NCBI RefSeq assembly: GCF_029910095.1
Contig: NZ_CP094526.1
Location: 7,006,001-7,070,000, forward strand
Direction: 5' to 3'
DNA length: 64,000 nt
Origin: Bradyrhizobium sp. ISRA464
GTDB lineage: Bacteria; Pseudomonadota; Alphaproteobacteria; Rhizobiales; Xanthobacteraceae
The notes under the pieces were generated by a model. The model had not been told where the DNA came from. It ran no database searches and saw nothing but the letters and a program-made list of their open reading frames with translations. Numbering within the stretch: the first letter of the stretch is position 1; every line of letters begins with the position of its first letter. Positions 62,186-64,000 of this stretch are shown one piece after another. The translations under genes were made by a program, and so were the position numbers.

Positions 62186-63136
62186 ATGAAGCATCGCCCG
62201 CTCGGCCGCTCCGGCCTCACCGTTCCTCCCCTGTGCTTCGGCTGCAATGTCTTCGGCTGGACGGTGGACGAGACTTCATCCTTTCGATTGCTCGACACGG
62301 TGCTCGAACACGGGCTGACGTTTCTGGATACGGCAGACGTCTATTCGCGCTGGGTGCCGGGCCATAGCGGCGGCGAGTCCGAGACGATCATCGGCAAATG
62401 GATGAAGGCGCGCGGCAACCGCGATCGCGTCATCCTCGCCACCAAGGTCGGCATGGACATGGGCAACGGCAATGTCGGGCTGAAGCCGGACTATATCGCG
62501 CGCGCCGTCGAGGACTCGCTGCGACGGCTGCAGACCGATACCATCGACCTGTACCAATCCCACAAGGATGATGAGGCGACCCCGCAGGAAGAGACGCTCG
62601 CGGCCTACGACAAGCTGATCAAGGCCGGCAAGGTCCGGGCGATCGGAGCATCGAACTTCTCCGCGGAGCGGCTGAAGAGCGCGCTTGAGATTTCCAGGGC
62701 GAACGGGCTGCCCCGCTACGAAACCATGCAGCCCGAATACAGCCTGGTGGAGCGGTCGAGCTACGAAGGCGCGCTGCAACGTGTCTGCGAGGACAACGAG
62801 GTCGGCGTGATCACGTTCTTCTCTCTCGCCGCGGGATTTCTGACCGGCAAGTATCGCTCGGAGAGCGACTTTGCCAAGAGCCCGCGTGGGGCGCGCAGCA
62901 TTCCAAAATACATGAATCCGGGCGGCAAGCGCATCTTGGCCTGCCTCGACGAGATCTCCGCTGAAACCCGCGCCGAGCCTGCCGCGATCGCGCTCGCCTG
63001 GCTGATGGCCAAGCCGTCCGTCACCGCGCCGATTGCCAGTGCGACCAAGCCCGAGCACGTCGCGACGCTTGTCGCGGCAACCAGGCTCGAGCTGACGAAA
63101 AATCAGATCGAACGCCTGGACGCAGCGAGCGCGTAG
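62186..63136 (+). CDS. aldo/keto reductase
   Basis: A 316-residue NADPH-dependent TIM-barrel reductase. MKHRPLGRSGLTVPPLCFGCNVFGW is a normal family N-terminus, here from ATG 62186. The catalytic tetrad is visible: Asp and Tyr in LDTADVYSRW, Lys in LATKVGM, His in YQSHKDD. PIASATKPEHVATLVAAT near the C-terminus binds the cofactor phosphate. It belongs to the YajO/Tas-like branch. Substrate unknown. Confidence 0.93.
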   Translation: MKHRPLGRSGLTVPPLCFGCNVFGWTVDETSSFRLLDTVLEHGLTFLDTADVYSRWVPGHSGGESETIIGKWMKARGNRDRVILATKVGMDMGNGNVGLKPDYIARAVEDSLRRLQTDTIDLYQSHKDDEATPQEETLAAYDKLIKAGKVRAIGASNFSAERLKSALEISRANGLPRYETMQPEYSLVERSSYEGALQRVCEDNEVGVITFFSLAAGFLTGKYRSESDFAKSPRGARSIPKYMNPGGKRILACLDEISAETRAEPAAIALAWLMAKPSVTAPIASATKPEHVATLVAATRLELTKNQIERLDAASA

Positions 63137-63203
63137 AACGAACCGGCGCTCGCGCGCCAAGGCTGAATGAGTTGTGATTGAAGCGGCTCGCCGCGGTTTC
63201 GGT

Positions 63204-63354
63204 TCACCTCTCCCCGCCGGGGAGAGGTCGGATTGCGCTCGGCGATGCGAAGCATCGTCCGGTGCAATCCGGGTGAGGGCCTGCGCTCTCGATAGACCGT
63301 AACCCCTCACCCGATTTGCTGCGCAAATCGACCTCTCCCAAGGGAGAGGTGAAC
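63204..63354. repeat. palindromic intergenic repeat, family 1 copy c
   Basis: TTCACCTCTCCCC at the left mirrors GGGAGAGGTGAA at the right. Inner hairpins GATGC-GAA-GCATC and GATTTGC-TGC-GCAAATC occupy the same places as in the copies at 10902-11043 and 35199-35335. It abuts the htpX stop codon. Confidence 0.8.
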
Positions 63355-64000
63355 CTAGCCCCACGGACCACGAGGAGTGGACGAGCCGCCCCACGGACCG
63401 CGCGGCGGATAGCCCGTCGGCGCGGAGCGCGGCGCGACCTGCGCGCCGAGCTCGGCGGCGAGCTGCTGCAGCGCCGCAATGCGGTTCGCGGTCGAGGGAT
63501 GGGTGGCAAACAGATTGTCGACGCCGTGGCCCGACAGCGGGTTGATGATGAACATGTGCGCGGTCGCGGGATTGCGCTCGGCCTCCATGTTCGGCACCTG
63601 ATCAGCGGCGTTCTCGATCTTGGTGAGTGCGGACGCCAGCCACATCGGCTGTCCGACGATGCGCGCGCCATAATTGTCTGCGGCGTATTCACGAGTGCGG
63701 CTGATCGCCATCTGCACCAGCATGGCGCCGAGCGGCGCCAGGATCATCATCGCGATCGAGCCGATGATGCCCGGGCCGTTGTTGCTGCTGCGGTTGCCGA
63801 AGAACATGCCGAATTGCGCCAGCATCGAGATCGCGCCGGCGATCGTCGCGGTGATCGTCATCGTCAGCGTGTCGTGATGCTTGATATGCGCGAGCTCGTG
63901 CGCGATCACGCCGGCGAGCTCCTCGCGGCTGAGCTGGCGGATCAGGCCGGTCGTGACGGCGACCGCCGCATTCTCCGGGTTGCGGCCGGTCGCGAACGCG
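63355..64000 (-). CDS. htpX: M48 family zinc metalloprotease HtpX, partial (5' end outside)
   Basis: The C-terminal 214 residues of the membrane protease that degrades misfolded inner-membrane proteins. The frame is open to the right edge, where it reads [19 protein letters not shown]. The zinc motif HELAH follows, then HHDTL, two membrane helices, and the third ligand Glu in [13 protein letters not shown]. The tail is Pro/Gly-rich (PPRGPWG repeats). Confidence 0.93.
   Translation of the reverse strand, partial: AFATGRNPENAAVAVTTGLIRQLSREELAGVIAHELAHIKHHDTLTMTITATIAGAISMLAQFGMFFGNRSSNNGPGIIGSIAMMILAPLGAMLVQMAISRTREYAADNYGARIVGQPMWLASALTKIENAADQVPNMEAERNPATAHMFIINPLSGHGVDNLFATHPSTANRIAALQQLAAELGAQVAPRSAPTGYPPRGPWGGSSTPRGPWG

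Overview
The window is 64 kb of GC-rich chromosomal DNA from an alphaproteobacterium, most probably a Bradyrhizobium or close relative in Nitrobacteraceae. Evidence: CtrA and ChpT together with flhA, fliI, fliJ and a cheA-W-Y-B-R operon; GGAAC-N16/17-CGTT promoters typical of the alphaproteobacterial EcfG general stress response; and many palindromic intergenic repeats of the kinds common in that lineage. This identification comes from gene content only; no database search was possible.

Layout. 1-7.3 kb: a truncated LodA-like gene paired with a berberine-bridge type FAD oxidase, a DUF2066 protein, a medium-chain reductase, an enoyl-CoA hydratase-like protein and a gamma-glutamyltransferase-like Ntn hydrolase. 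7.3-9.5 kb: a large structured repeat split by an IS1182-type element. 9.5-14.3 kb: an amine/amino-acid oxidase, a polar amino acid ABC transporter and a divergent XRE-cupin regulator. 14.3-15.9 kb: IS copy A. 15.9-20.5 kb: a three-subunit molybdenum hydroxylase with a divergent TetR regulator. 20.7-24.7 kb: a winged-helix/TPR regulator divergent from a Bug-type binding protein, an O-methyltransferase and a small protein. 24.7-29.6 kb: D-amino acid dehydrogenase, omega-aminotransferase, XRE-cupin regulator and MFS transporter. 29.7-31.2 kb: small hypothetical genes. 31.4-39.1 kb: flhA, an ECF sigma/anti-sigma pair, fliJ, fliI and ctrA. 39.2-41.3 kb: a yjfLMC-like set. 41.5-48.1 kb: cheR-cheB-cheY-cheW-cheA and chpT. 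48.2-57.4 kb: cysQ, YHS protein, EipA-like DUF1134 protein, coiled-coil protein, tRNA-Val, small membrane proteins, a nuclease-fold protein, a ThDP enzyme, an L,D-transpeptidase and a DUF2927 protein. 57.5-59.8 kb: IS copy B (inverted relative to A) and the second copy of the large repeat. 59.9-64 kb: small proteins, an EF-hand protein, an aldo/keto reductase and truncated htpX.

Genes that work together. CtrA (response regulator), ChpT (its phosphotransferase), the flagellar export genes and the chemotaxis operon lie within 17 kb, and CtrA-like boxes are seen before flhA, ctrA and cheA. Two amino-acid/amine catabolic modules each pair a flavin oxidase with transport genes and an HTH-cupin repressor.

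The most interesting signals are non-coding. A repeat of about 540 bp is present twice (7316-7830 plus 9512-9526, and 59252-59794). Its hairpins are preserved by compensatory changes, and insertions and deletions break any reading frame. Separately, the IS1182-type element A has inserted exactly into the four-base loop of a perfect 15-bp-arm palindrome; copy B sits at the same place in a similar palindrome but has mismatched flanks, which suggests recombination between IS copies.
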